DNA of 64,000 bases, from NCBI GenBank assembly GCA_030765045.1, contig CM060962.1, positions 261,063,647-261,127,646 on the forward strand, in the 5' to 3' direction. This stretch comes from Tenodera sinensis. Taxonomy: Eukaryota; Arthropoda; Insecta; Mantodea; Mantidae. The notes under the pieces are model-generated. The model searched no databases, was not told the DNA's origin, and worked only from the letters and a program-made list of their open reading frames with translations. This document shows, in pieces, positions 1 to 11,285 of the stretch (position 1 is the stretch's first letter; the number at the start of each line of letters is the position of its first letter). A program made the translations under genes and the position numbers.

Positions 1-277
1 CTAATAGCATTGGGGTTGGAAGAGAACAAGAGATGACCAAGGTAAGGTCAGATAGAAAAGTTACAATGAAGAGCAAAACACCAGTAAGTGGAAGTAATGT
101 TCTGCTCAGCTTGGGTACCTTGTGGTTGCCATTCACATATCCCCTAGACGGAGACCCCTGAGTTTTTAGTGAAAGTTGATTCATTCGTTGTGCATGGAAA
201 TCCCTAGAATTAAATAGCGGTTAAAACCAGGGGCAATTCCCTGTATATTTCCTAATTTACCCAGGTACTTAACTACA

Positions 278-735
278 GTGCATAAATCCCGAAAATCTCC
301 ACAAAACAGAGACAAAAAATTACTGAAAAAGCAATATTCAACAATCAGTAAATTACCAGATGCAGGATCCAGTCAACCAGTTTTTATTTCAAACGTGCCG
401 TCCTTCAACAATGAGGAATTCACAGAAAACAGTTCTAATTCCTCCAAGGTCACAAACACAAGTGTCAATAATGAAATGCTACACTGAAGAAAAGAATTAG
501 AAACCTCAATAGAAATTTAGTTAGAACTAAAATCCTGCTATCTAAAGAGAGGGCTAAATTAAAAATAGTAGAAAAGAAATTTGCTACTAATTGTTGCGAA
601 CATAAACGCAATTTAAATTATTTAAATAAAAAACAAAAGCTGGTTCTAGATACAATGCTTAAAAAATGTCAGACGAGCTCGAAGGGGATGCGTTACAGCA
701 ATGAATTTCTATTAGAAAGCTTGCTATTATTGTAA
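278..735 (+). pseudogene. THAP/P-element-like transposase remnant
   Basis: Two adjacent open stretches in different frames (278-487 and 484-735) read as one broken protein. The first is polar and Ser/Asn-rich. The second is a basic, heptad-like coiled coil that starts LKKRIRNLNRNLVR, followed by LDTMLKKCQ and then GMRYSNEFLLESLLL. A coiled coil followed by a 'G.RYS.EF' block is the arrangement I know from THAP-domain and P-element-like transposases, after the N-terminal THAP finger. No THAP C2CH finger is visible upstream and no catalytic residues follow the stop at 733-735. The family call is by pattern only; a host-gene relic is the alternative. Confidence 0.4.
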
Positions 736-1797
736 AATAGCATCCTATATTATGTGTCAAGGAAAGACGATGTTTCAAAACAGTATTTCAAATATTCCTG
801 CTTACGATTTTAGGTATTTAAAATGCTAATTGATAATATGAAACCCATTTTCAACATGCATTCGTGAACTAAAGTAAGGTGACTGCGACACCAGTGGCAT
901 CTTGCGAGCGAACCATAGTAACTCCCGAAGAGCTCACACTATCTCTTCTATCCACTATGACATTACTATACTTACCACAAGTATATTGGTCTATTTAAAC
1001 AGATACACTACAATAAACTGAAATACCAAATTAACTATCTGCCAATATGTTACTTATAATCTCTTGCTGTAAATATTACAATTTATTTTATTCTTTTTTC
1101 GAATTACTTGTTTAAGTTTTTTTATTGTTTATCAGTATCACAATAGTATTACACTACCTGCAGGACAGCCCCTTTGTGAGGCTCTCCAGTGGCATAAAAA
1201 AGAACTAAATAGCTGATATTGAGCTCTTAGAACAATTAGGGGGAATGTGCCATAGCCTTTGGCAGGAAGGGAGGATGGACACCCCTGTATCCCAGTACAG
1301 TACGGTGGTGGGCGAAGACCTATGTAAGGGACTCCAAGGTATGTGCATAGTAATCCTGAGTTAATAAGGGGTAATTGATCACTGCAATGTTTCAGGTATG
1401 CACTTTCCCATCACTTCACAGTTGCAGCCTTCGCTACCACACTCCTCTGGTTATAAAAAGAATCCCTCTGTGGCTTAGAGCCCTCAGTATATTCCCCTAT
1501 AGTTGTGGTTATTTAAGTGCACACACACCCTGTATGACAAAGGAATTATGTATATGTGCACTACATTGCAATTCTGGGACCATACTCTACACAGAACACC
1601 TATGCTCATAACTAAATTTAGTCTTTGTGTTCATTTAAAACTTGTGATATAGGGAACCTATTAAATGAACAGCCGAAGACTGAACATCTGCTAAAAGCTC
1701 TGTTACATCAAAAATACTTACAATTTAAGATTACCATATCAACAAAATATGACTGAAAATCCAACTGTGTGAAACCTAGCTTTGACAATACTCAGTT
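736..1797. other. no gene recognised
   Basis: AT-rich sequence downstream of the U2AF transcript end. The small open frame at 1375-1611 has no recognisable domain and a frame composition like translated noncoding DNA. No clear TIR, tRNA-like block or splice structure is visible. Confidence 0.5.
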
Positions 1798-2296
1798 TTT
1801 ATTATTTATTAACATATACAAATCAGACATAAGCGGCATTACATAATTGTATCAAATAAACCTGGGAACTATTAACAGTAAATATTATATCAACCTGCAG
1901 AACAGAAAATATAAGAATTTCACTTTTTTTGTACAGTGGACATTTCTTCAGTCCACAACTTGATTTTGAAGGCAAAAAAAATGTTAATAAAGATAAAAAT
2001 TTCAAGAGATTATTGCTAATGTACAAGCCCGCAAACATGATTAAAATAAAATTACCATTAACTTTTCTGCAATTAGCATTAACAGTTCTGCGTTACAATA
2101 CTGTTTCTTAAGATTCACTTAGTACGTTACTTGGTTTCTAACTCTCAATTTATAGCACAGAAATCCTGTACATCTCAATCATTAAAATCCATTGCACTGC
2201 TTTCTAGCCACACTGTATTGCTTAACAATTCCTTGTCAATGTAAATGGAACACATATACTAAGTCAATTTTGATCTCATTTCAAATGCACCTGACA
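1798..2296 (-). other. probable 3' UTR and polyadenylation signals of U2AF large subunit
   Basis: On the minus strand the sequence after the U2AF stop codon is noncoding. It ends in two AATAAA hexamers, read as TTTATT on the plus strand at 1798-1803 and 1805-1810. A roughly 490-nt UTR is ordinary for this gene. The cleavage site is inferred; other TTTATT hexamers further left (for example near 1083) could serve a longer isoform. Confidence 0.45.
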
Positions 2297-2428
2297 CTAA
2301 AATTCCCGTCGATGATATTTATCTGGATCAAAATATGATGTCACCACCACGCGGTTGTTGAACTTTCTGCCAGTTAATGACTGCTGTGCTTTCTGACAAT
2401 CAATTATAGAATTGAACTCCACAAACAC
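2297..2428 (-). CDS. U2af50: U2AF large subunit, last coding exon (end of UHM)
   Basis: Encodes 43 residues from VFVEFNSIIDCQKAQQ to FDPDKYHRREF and the stop codon at 2297-2299. This is the second half of the C-terminal U2AF homology motif. It carries the RNP1-like VFVEF strand and the Arg-X-Phe loop (GRKF) that in this family holds a tryptophan of SF1. The acceptor is AG at 2429-2430. The protein ends in RREF, like the fly form as I know it, without the terminal Trp of the vertebrate protein. The intron to the previous exon is only 88 bp. Confidence 0.97.
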   Translation of the reverse strand: MFVEFNSIIDCQKAQQSLTGRKFNNRVVVTSYFDPDKYHRREF

Positions 2429-2516
2429 CTGAAAATGTAAGAAGTCACATGAGACAAACTGCAGCCTAACACACTTTCAAAACCAACACATAATATGCAA
2501 AATTTGAGACATCTAC

Positions 2517-2681
2517 CTTTCCACACCCAGGTACATCAACACCCTCAATGGGTCGAGGGATTTCTACAGAGCGCACAACACCATATTTATTACATTCTTC
2601 CTTGATGTCTTCAAGAATATCTTCATATTCTTCTTCATCTCTCAACTCTTCTGGAGTCACCATATTCAGCAGACAAAGCAC
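2517..2681 (-). CDS. U2af50: U2AF large subunit, UHM first-half exon
   Basis: A 55-residue exon from VLCLLNMVTPEEL to VDVPGCGK, in phase 0 at both ends. It contains the RNP2-like VLCLLNM strand and the acidic helix (DEEEYEDILEDIKEEC) that marks a UHM as opposed to a canonical RNA-binding RRM. The acceptor AG is at 2682-2683 and the donor reads AAAG|GTAG at 2517/2516. The UHM binds SF1/BBP at the branch point. Confidence 0.97.
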
Positions 2682-2770
2682 CTAAACAACAATGGTAGCT
2701 CTTATTAAAATGGACTTCAGCATTAAATTAACTTTTTCGATGCTCTGCAACAGTGAATGCAGTTCTAATG

Positions 2771-2933
2771 AATGAATGCACAAACGAATGACTGTTACGA
2801 GTCGAATTTTGGCATACATTTCCTTCACTTACATGCTAAATTAATGGGACATGTTTCCGAAACAGGTCTCGTTAATTTACAATGTAAGTGCAACAAACAT
2901 ATTCCAAAATTCGACACATTCGTTCGTTCCATT
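2771..2933. mobile_element. palindromic fold-back MITE
   Basis: The left arm (2771 to about 2850) and the right arm (about 2855-2933) are imperfect reverse complements, for example GTCGAATTTTGG against CCAAAATTCGAC. They meet at a nearly perfect dyad, GGGACATGTTTC/GAAACAGGTCTC. The whole unit would fold into one hairpin of about 160 nt. It has no coding capacity. It lies just upstream, in transcription sense, of the UHM exon, inside the 3-kb U2AF intron. I could not fix a target duplication. Confidence 0.65.
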
Positions 2934-3519
2934 GCAGCATGCTTTTGGAGATGTGAATGGCAAACACATATAGGGTCAACAGTTTCAACTTTTAAGTAAT
3001 GTCAACTTTACATAGGGAATTCAAGCCAGTGAGCAAAACCATTTTGCAATATTTAGCATCATGAAGTGATTTAATCCAGAAGCATTTTAGATGTTCATGT
3101 GCTCCTGTGCCTGCATACAGGACTATCCATGGACAAAATGTTTCATATACAATTTTGCAAAGGCATCCATGCAAGCAAGGATAATTTGCTTTAAATTCAA
3201 CAATTTACATACTCTTATGATAATGCCTTGTTGCCAGCCTAACAGCAGCAATTAACACTAACCAGGGCCATATCTTTACTATAGGGAGAAATTCTGAAAC
3301 AGCTGCTGGTATTGATGCCAAATGAAGACTGAATGTCACCAAACAAGACCACTCTGAGGGGGAAACACTGTCTATTCACCAGCTCATGGTCTTAGGGGAA
3401 TGAAGGGCAGGAGAGAGATATTCCAGTAGTGTAATCTGAGCTTTGTAAAACTCTGTGCAAACGTTGCTCTGCTGGTTATGTTGCCAACTTAACTCCTATG
3501 TTATTCATGCTATGTTTAC
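2934..3519. other. intron sequence, no feature recognised
   Basis: Part of the 3.0-kb U2AF intron. The open frames here are short and show no family motif. No repeat boundary is evident. Confidence 0.5.
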
Positions 3520-3915
3520 TTGCTGCTAATTTTTCCTAATTTCAGTTGTAAAATCGTACGAGCTACGGAAGTAATGATGAAAGTATTGTAGAACAAAGGG
3601 GTTTAATATGACAGTTCTGTGTAAAACTATCTTTACAGGATTGAAACAAAAACCTAAAGAGGCTCTTAAAGCGGAAACATTTTTGGTTTTATTAGACCAC
3701 ACTGTCATTTACTTGCCCACATGTGTGATCTCAGTCCCATAGAACTAGTTTGGGCCAAAGTAAAATTAATACTTAAAGAAATATAACAGGTGACATTCTC
3801 ACAGGACTTGCACGAATGAACACTTGAGGATATATCACTCAAGATCAAAACAGACTGGCAGGGCTTTTGAAAAATATAGAAAAGGCACATAATGATCAGT
3901 GGGAAAAAGACGAGT
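3520..3915 (+). pseudogene. DDE transposase C-terminal remnant (IS630/Tc1-like superfamily)
   Basis: Around 3722-3785 the plus strand reads CPHMCDLSPIELVWAKVKL. This is the 'DLNPIELVWA.VK' signature before the last catalytic acid of IS630/Tc1-type transposases. Further on, with two stops and one frameshift, come LEDISLKIKTDWQGF and IEKAHNDQWEKDE, which match the usual tail of this family. The N-terminal two thirds are absent or unrecognisable. It is dead, and is one of several related remnants in the window. Confidence 0.65.
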
Positions 3916-4108
3916 AGTTGAAAACGTTTACGTTTTATAAGCCAAACATACCCCATGAACTGAAAATAACACTTAAATTGTGCTATTTTGAGCGAGTTCT
4001 TTGCTTTAATCTCGCGTGAATACACATCCCAAGGTTGGCTGTTGTAAACCAATTAGAAGCACAACTACCGTCTGAGATATCACTGTTTATCTGGAATGTT
4101 TATCTGAC

Positions 4109-4996
4109 CAGGGTTGCCAATGTTTAAAACTAAAATTATCATATGGGCCGGTCAAAATTAGATTTGGATTCAAAATTATTGTACATCATAAACCAAATGC
4201 TACAACAATAAATGTATCTATTAGCAGAACACTTATGAAAATGTAATAGTATTGATGTTTATGGTATCCACTACAAGATTGATGACCTCAACCAGTATTA
4301 CAACTTTGGTACTTATGTTTCTCCTACTATTTATCTGAAACTTCATCTTCCTCAACTGTTGCAGCATTATACAAATTTGCTGTTGAGATAAACCTTAACA
4401 TCTTCTCAGTGACTTGCAGATTATTGGACCCATCACATTCCTTCATAAGCTGAGACAGAATAAGTCCATTTACCATATCTAGCGCCAATCTGTTTTTAAT
4501 TTTGGTTTTTATTAAACCTAATGTGGAAAAAATTCTTTCACAAAGAAGTGTTTCTGGGGGGCAATGAAATCACTGATAATGCCACTTCCGCTAGTTCTTT
4601 GAAATCAGTATTTCCACCAAGGTGACATGTGTTTAACAGCACTCCAGAAACTGTCAGGTTCAGGCATGTTCTTTATTTCACACGGAATATCATGTAGTCC
4701 GAGTGTTCTCCACTGATCATCAATTTTCTGAACAGTGCCTTCTTCATTGAGATTACCAGATCTGGGCACACTGGGAACAAGAAGATGAAGCAGGATATGA
4801 AATGGTTGCCTTAGATGGTTGGAGACAGGCCATGAGGGCAAAAGTGGTGTCGCAATTTGTAATTTCATTTCGCTGGTGTGACATGTGAAAATGATATTTT
4901 GCCGGTATCGAAATTATCGTACTGGTTGACAACCATTAGTACATACATTCCAATAACCATATGCCCCCATAATTATCGTACAGGTTGGCAACCCTG
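4109..4996 (-). mobile_element. hAT transposon, internally deleted, with TIRs
   Basis: The ends are inverted CAGGGTTGCCAA repeats: 4109-4120, and 4985-4996 as its complement. Eight-base flanks TATCTGAC (4101-4108) and TTAATGAC (4997-5004) look like a decayed 8-bp target duplication, as expected for hAT. Minus-strand coding sequence 4327-4868 carries the end of a hAT transposase: a linker (WRTLGLHDIPCEIKNMPEP), then FKELAEVALSVISLPP and, after a frameshift near 4549, ERIFSTLGLIKTKIKNRLAL. That block is the hAT dimerisation motif. The BED finger and catalytic core are missing, so this is an 888-bp non-autonomous derivative. Confidence 0.82.
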
Positions 4997-5454
4997 TTAA
5001 TGACGTACTGGCTAGCTGCATTCCTGCCAGGGGCTATAAGCTGGTGAACAAACTATGTCACAGTTGGCTTTATGTGAATTTTAATAGCTTGTGTGCCCTA
5101 AACCAATTTATATTTTTAAGCATGTTCATTCCTGCCAACAAATATAATATTGTCCATCTGTCTGTGCACTCAATGCTCAAGAACTGATATACTTATTGTC
5201 ACAATTTTATATAAATTTTGAATAAAATTTGTTAACACATTTCAAACTTGGTTGAAATCAATTGGAAATTAAAAGTAGTGTACGGCATTGTGAGTTGTTG
5301 CAATGTTTTACTCAAAATAACATTTATCATTATTTCTAATTTGATTCAATTATATTTCCTAAAAATTCGTGACTACTTAGCAAACGGCCACTAATATGTA
5401 ATTGAAATTACATGAGTTTGAAAGCCATTTGATTGATGAACACATGTCCCTATT

Positions 5455-5560
5455 TTTACAGGTAGAATAAGACTACAAAATGTAATGCCATAACCAGGAT
5501 TTGAACCATGGATATTCCACTTTCCAGTGGTTGCTGTATTAGATCTTTCTTGATGTATGG
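5455..5560 (-). repeat. diverged tRNA-like retroposon fragment
   Basis: The minus strand has GGTTCAAATCC, a perfect pol III B-box, followed by TGGTTATGGCATTACATTTT. The order 'B-box, then TGGCATT.AATTTT' is the same as in the intact tRNA-like element at 19499-19752 and the composite at 51683-52655. No A-box or flanking duplication is clear, so this looks like a truncated old copy. Confidence 0.45.
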
Positions 5561-5691
5561 TAATAAACAGTGGAAAGTAACGAATGAAGTATAAGGTACC
5601 ATTTCCTGCACTGATTTTAGTTAGCAATAGTCAATTTTGTGGTAGCTTAGAACAAAACACCTTAACATCCTATAATCTTAGTAACACTTAC

Positions 5692-5850
5692 CTCTGTTGC
5701 TGGACCAGCTCCACCAACCATGGTAAGTCCTGGAACCTGTATTTGTACTGGTGCCTGCTGCCCTATTTGAGCATTCTTTGCGCCAACGCTCGCTCGCTGC
5801 ACTATCAGTTTCTTATCTCCCAGTTGCATCCCATTCAGGCCAGCTATTGC
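5692..5850 (-). CDS. U2af50: U2AF large subunit, end of RRM2 and linker exon
   Basis: A 53-residue phase-0 exon. It runs from AIAGLNGMQLGDKKLIVQRA (second helix and last strand of RRM2) through SVGAKNAQ into a flexible Gln/Pro/Val linker (QQAPVQIQVPG) and ends PATE. The acceptor is AG at 5851-5852 and the donor GAG|GTAAGT at 5692/5691. RRM2 contacts the uridine-rich polypyrimidine tract together with RRM1. Confidence 0.97.
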
Positions 5851-6160
5851 CTGAAACATTAACAGTTTTACAGAAGAGGAAGTGACAATGAAAGGAGTAA
5901 ATAATTACATTCATCATATATATTTTGCAGTAAAGAAAGCTTATGCACAAATCATGTGACCTATGAGCACAGGTCATTATACCACAATAAATAAAATACA
6001 AATATTTAGAGAATAAATATATTAAGATAGTTTTGGTTTTAATTGAGAAAGTGGCAAGCAAGCATAAAAGTGCAAACAAATTAATCCTTTTCATTTTCAA
6101 AATAAATGCTATATTCATCACAATCATAAGAGTAAAAAATTAAACCATTTAACTAGTCAT

Positions 6161-7250
6161 TTAATGTCCAGGAACTTGGATGAGCTCCATTCTCCTTCTT
6201 GCTTCCCAATACAGTTGTGATAAGTTTAATCCGGGTAGGGCTGGACACACATGAAGATGGTCTGCTGTCATTATGGCATTTTCATTGTTGCACAGGACAC
6301 ATTGGTGATGGATATGATATTTTGTGTTAACGTGCTGCCAAACAATCATGTCCTGTTACTGTGCAGAATACAGCTACTGCTTCTTGTCGGGGTGAATCAG
6401 AACCTGTATCTTTCACATTCATGTAGCCCATGTTTTGTTGTTACTTGCTTTTTTGTTGTGTTCCATTATTTCTTCTTTAATCTTCCTAATGATTATAATT
6501 TTTTCCAATTGATATGGGAGTTTGTTCATATTGTGTGAAATGCAGTATTTTTATACCTCGTTTTGCCAGTTTATATGGCTTCTCATTTTCTATTAGTCCA
6601 CCATACCTCCATTAAAGTGTGTTGAAAGTGGTTCTGCGGACACATAATGGCTGACAAGTTTGCAGTGTACTCCTCCCCAGCATTTTCGTCTTTTTAAGCA
6701 AGAACCATCTGTATATATGTGGATTCATTCATCTTGGGATAATGACTTAATATTGGATGTGCAAACTGTCTACAGTCTTCAGTAATGAATGGTACTGGCC
6801 TGATCAAGTGTGTGTCCCATAGCCTTGGACTGGTGCATATGTTAGCAATCATACTGACTCATGCCATGTCTATGGAGCCTCCATGAAGGTATGTTAGTGA
6901 ACGTTGCTGGATACTCTGTTTCTCAGACTGAAAGAACAAAGTCCTTATATCTATGGCTATGATGTGGGTACGGTTATCCAGGGAAGTGTAACAGGATTTT
7001 GTATGATGCATGTGTTTAATTAGCTGCATGTTCTATACCATTTCTGTAATAGTTTTACACCTTTCAGTGGTTTGCCTGACTAGCTTTTGTGAGCAGATTT
7101 TTGGCACTGAATTTGATATCAGGATTTTAACTAATTGAATGAGAACTCAAGTTTTAAAGCTTTAAATCCTTATTACATTTACACACTAAACAATTCTAGT
7201 AAATTCTGTTTCACATTCAAACTTCTTTTCTTCCCCTTCTAGAAACTTAT
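6161..7250 (-). pseudogene. non-LTR retrotransposon 3' fragment (RNase H and C-terminal Cys motif)
   Basis: Reading right to left, the minus strand first gives STYIYTDGSCLKR, the first strand of RNase H with its catalytic Asp. After a short gap comes EPLSTHFNGG, the usual lead into the catalytic Glu helix. It ends with CVLCNNENAIMTADHLHVC and LYWEARRRM, a CCHC-type tail common after RNase H in insect LINEs. The frame is broken several times and no RT is present. A mariner adjoins its upstream side at 7254 and may have cut it. Confidence 0.65.
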
Positions 7251-7253
7251 ATA

Positions 7254-8566
7254 CAAGGTGCATCCAGAAAGTAAGTCCCAATGACTGATAAAGAGTACAA
7301 AAACATCACTAAGAAATATTTATTGGAATAATTACACAGACTCACTGGCTACTTTTCAACATAGTCACAACCATTGTTGAGGCATTTATCATAACGATGC
7401 ACCATTAATTGTATGTCCAAGTCATAGGATTCTGCTGCCAATGTCTGCAGCCACACAGTCACTTCATTCTGCACCTCAGCGTCACTTAGAAAACGTTTCC
7501 CTGCCAGAAAACGCTACATCAGACGGAAGAGATGAAAGTCACTTGGAGCGAGGTCGGGGCTGTAGGGTGGATGTTCGAAGACCTCCCATCCAAACTTATT
7601 CAACACATTTCATGTGGCATTGGCTGTATGGGGTCTTGCATTGTCATGCACAAGCGTGATGCCGCTTGTCAACATTCCACGTCTCTTGTTCTGGGTTGCC
7701 CGCCTGAGTTTATGCATCGTCTGGCAATATCGTTCAGCATTTACGGTCTCCCCTCATGGTAAAAGCTTGCACAAAAGGACACTACGTTGATTCCAGAAGA
7801 CAGTGCACATGATTTTTTTGAGATTGTCTGCTTGAATTTGGTCTTCACAGGTGAACCACTATGCCACCAATGCATTGATTGTCTTGTCTCTGGTGTGGCA
7901 TGCACTACCATTTCATCCCCAGTGACAATATTGTCGAGAAACTGGTCACCTTCCGCTGCATATCACTGTAGGAATGTCAATGCTACAGCCAGACGTTTGG
8001 TTTTGTGTTCATCTGTCAGTTGTCTAGGGACCCATCTTGCACCCACTTTGTGAAAAGCAAAGCACCAGGAGACAATTTCGTGCAAAAGCGAACAAGACAT
8101 CTGGGGAAGCTGACAAGATAGTTCTGAAATTGTAAAGCGCCGGTTCTGCACAATTGCTTGCCGCACGCTTTCCAACACCTCTAGCATCACCAGGGAAGGT
8201 CAGCCATTTTGGTCTTCGTCGTGAATATTGGTTCTTCCTTCCGTGAATTGCCCGCAGCATCGTCTTACCATACTGACACACATAATGTCCTGCCCATACA
8301 CGTGACATAACGGACGATGGATCTCTGCTGGAGATTGCCTTTGAGCATGCAAAAATCGGACTGCACGAACCTCACATTTGGCAGGAGACAATATTGGAGC
8401 AGCTATTTTCTCCTAGCACAGAGCAGTAACCACTGCTGTCACAAAACTGAAACTTTACTACAATGTTATCATATACTTCCTCTTTTTTCCTGCCCATGCG
8501 CATTCCTATCCGACTGGTGGTGCCATCTCTGGATGCAATCGGGGCTTACTTTATGGATGCACATGC
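7254..8566 (-). mobile_element. mariner transposon with degenerate transposase
   Basis: The termini match as inverted repeats. The left is CAAGGTGCATCCAGAAAGTA from 7254, and the right arm (about 8541-8566) is its complement with few changes, next to TA dinucleotides. The minus-strand transposase starts at ATG 8391 (MSPAKCEVRAVRFLHAQRQS) and ends at the stop 7349-7351 after YDKCLNNGCDYVEK, the usual end for this group. Recognisable blocks include VRRCCGQFTEGRTNIHDE, then NRRFTISELSCQLPQ and ARWVPRQLTDEHKTKRLA. Frameshifts split the frame near 8200 and 7960, so it is inactive. The 1.3-kb size is standard for mariner. Confidence 0.9.
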
Positions 8567-9190
8567 TATCCTTGTGAAATAAATGTTGAAGTTATTTCAT
8601 TAACAATCAACTGTAATTATAACTCTAGGTGCTTCTTTTTAAAGAATTATTTATTAACTTTTACTTAATTCTCAACTGACTACTTATTTCTTTAATGAAC
8701 TGGATCAATATCTCTATTTTCCCATTAACAAATCAAAAACATTGATCATTTCTCTAATAACAAGATCTCAAAATAAATTTTAAAAAAAAGTGGAATATTC
8801 ACAATTTGTTTACACATTTCTTCTCAAATAAAATGTGCAACAATTTTGTGACTTTATTCTTGATTCAACTACCTACATTAAGCTTCTGGATTATTATATA
8901 GCTTTCCATATACACTAATGAATTATGCATGGTGGTAGTATTTATTTCCTTCATGATTAATAAAAACTTGAATGCTTCTCTACACATGTAAATATGTCAA
9001 CTGCAACTATTCAAACAGAAGAATACATAAATTACATGAAGAGCTGATTTCCAACTATCCTTTTATTACTAGAAGTAGTTGTCCTTGTTAATTAGTGATA
9101 AAAACAAATTGCTTATTTTGCAATACTCAAATAGAAACAGTATTCAATTTCGACAACCCCAAGAAAGATATTTTCAGCAAGTTCCTTGAA
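8567..9190. other. intron sequence, no feature recognised
   Basis: AT-rich spacer between the mariner and the 9.2-kb repeat. Short frames, including 9095-9286, show no domain. Confidence 0.5.
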
Positions 9191-9194
9191 CCAC

Positions 9195-9370
9195 CACCAA
9201 AGGAGACCTCAGAGAAAACATCGCCATCCACACCAGGGAGAACCAGTCGATGTCCGGTTAATAATGAAGGAAATTTAAGCCTTTGAAACATGTTCCGGTA
9301 AATTGTAAGTGTTGTGTAGTGTTATTAATCGACTCACCTTTTTGGTTTTTGGTTTAAATTGATTATTACA
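9195..9370 (-). repeat. dispersed terminal repeat of a DDE transposon family
   Basis: On the minus strand this reads AAAAAGGTGAGTCGATTAAT, then CACTACACAACACTTACAAT, ACCGGAACATGTTT and a TTAACCGGACATCGACTGGTTC block. The same order occurs at 52785-52900 (direct), at about 52920-53010 (inverted) and, cut by the window edge, at 63961-64000. At 52.8 kb it follows a transposase C-terminus, so it is probably the 3' terminal region of that family. Confidence 0.6.
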
Positions 9371-9571
9371 ACACTGTTTTCAACCTTCCAAGAAGGAAGA
9401 TAAAAACAGATGTGTTCGATGTTATGCTTAAATTTACCTAGGCAACCTTAAAGTGCAATTATAGTTTCTCTACTGAGGTAGCGTTAAGAATAATGCTTAA
9501 GAATTTCTGTGAATTAAATTTTAATCTGAAATTACTTTATTTGTACACAGAGAGATCCAAATACAAGTGAA

Positions 9572-10245
9572 TTGCTATGTGGTGTTTTTCCACTGCACAC
9601 GCGTAAACATGTCATCAGCAGCCGATATACACAAGGTCACGAGCATTACTTGTTTTTCTCTGCTCTGCTCACAGTCAGTATTGAGCTGACCAGATATTGT
9701 GTGGCTGCATTATTAATGTGTGATTTATTATTTAGTCCTGTACTTAGTCACAAAGTGTATTATGGCTCAGCATTTGTTTTCTACTGCACAGTGTGTATTT
9801 ATGATTTGTCTGTGTCAACTTAGTCAGCTCGCCAGGTGTATGTTGTGCCATTAGTGGCGAAAGAGCTATAGGTTGAATTTTTTTCGAGTCAACAGTTGAT
9901 GCCCGTACATACGTGAATACAATTTTGCTATTTTTTTTAAAGAATTAACCGACGGGGAGCGTGATTTTGCCATTTTCAACGAGACTCTGCAACAGTTCAC
10001 ACAACCAATCTTTTGATGAGAACAATTCAAAGTGTGTTCCAGGACAATTATTAGTAGAGATTTGTGGCCCCCTTGGTCCCCTGACCTACCCCCTGCAATT
10101 TCTACCTCTGGGGTAATGAAGCATAAATGTAAGAGACAAACCCACACACCCTGGAAGAATTAAAACATATCCGCCAGGAAACTGCTAGCATTTCTCAATG
10201 TGAACTACGGTGAATGATGAATAATTTCCTAAAGAGCTGCCAAAA
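9572..10245 (+). pseudogene. mariner-like (DUF4817-type) transposase, left copy, internally deleted
   Basis: The first 220 bp are noncoding or 5' sequence shared with the inverted copy to the right. The frame then jumps to YIREYNFAIFFKEL and, after stops, to VCSRTIISRDLWPPWSPDLP, which holds the 'W.P.SPDL.P' block before the last catalytic acid. TPWKN and ISARKLLAFLNV correspond to the family tail 'TLEELK..IR.EIA.IS'. Most of the catalytic core is deleted. It meets the opposite copy tail-to-tail near 10245. Confidence 0.65.
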
Positions 10246-10388
10246 AGAGACAGAAATTGCAGGGGGGTTAGGTTTGGGGGCCAGAGTGGGCCACAAATTT
10301 CTACTAATTCTGTCCTGAAACACACCTTCAATAGTTCTAATTGAAGGATTGGCCGTATGAGCTGTTGCAGTATCTTGTTGGAGGAGAG

Positions 10389-10454
<66 letters not shown>

Positions 10455-11285
10455 AAAAAAAAGAGGGGGGGGGGGGCAAAATCACGCTTTCTGTCTGTTA
10501 ATTCTCTTAAAAATGAAAACGGAGTAAAATTATATTCACGTATGTACGGCCATCAAACTGGGCCTATAACTCCTCTACTAATGGTGCACAATACACCAAT
10601 CTTTTAGTCATGAAAGAGTACTTCATGAACAGTATTAGGTTTCTCAGAGCTCCAATAACGATTTTGTATACACACATCCATGAAGGTGGAACCAAACCTC
10701 ATCGTGAAAAATATTTCACCATTGTATAGATTAGTGAGAGGCCACTCACAAAATGTGTGCCTAATTACAGAATCACACAGTTGAAGAGCATGTGCCAGTT
10801 ATTTTATATGGTTTTTACTTCAAGTTAGTAGCTGTTCGCAAAGAGCCCCAAGAAATGCCTACTTGTTGAGAAGGATGCCTAAGCAATTTTTGGGGGGAAT
10901 TCTGTGTGTCTAATGCTTCTTCAGTATGAACAGTACACCATCTCATAAATTTCTTAGCCTGAACGCTTCCTGTGGCCCAAAATTTATTGTGGAGTTCACA
11001 GATTGTTGTACAGCCTGGAACTTTTACACCTGGAAATCTTTCTGCAAATCGTACTTTAACTTGGCAAGATAAGTTAACACATATGAATCATAAATAAATA
11101 CACGCTATGCAGTAGAAAACATGCCGAGCCATAATACACTTTGTGACTAAGTACAGGACAAAATAAGTCACTTGTAAACATCACATCAACTCAATACTGC
11201 AGAGCAAAACCACGTCAGCAGCATGACTGTTTGCAGCAGTAGTGCATCATGTTTCCACAAGCCCAGTGGAAAAACACTGCACAGT
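10246..11285 (-). pseudogene. mariner-like (DUF4817-type) transposase, inverted right copy
   Basis: From 11285 leftward the 5' block matches the left copy, including a shared stretch around ACTTAGTCACAAAGTGTATT. It then reads VKVRFAERFPGVKVPGC, NKFWATGSV and HPSQQVGISWGSLRTATNL, a helix-turn-helix region typical of the DUF4817-type mariner-like family. IFHDEVWFHLHGCV covers a catalytic Asp, and YWSSEKPNTVHE follows. A homopurine tract interrupts it before QQDTATAHTANPSIRTI, the second catalytic Asp block. Many stops make it dead. Confidence 0.7.
10389..10476. repeat. homopurine tract (53-nt A run, then A/G mix, then G run)
   Basis: Fifty-three consecutive A are followed by a GGAAAAAAG-type mixture and end in a run of G. 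The tract sits inside the reading frame of the right-hand transposase copy, between REL and QQD, so it is an expansion inside coding sequence and not a retroposon tail. Confidence 0.85.

Noticed and set aside
10195..10607. Poly-Phe and poly-Lys proteins
   Set aside because: They arise from the A/G homopurine tract inside a dead transposase.
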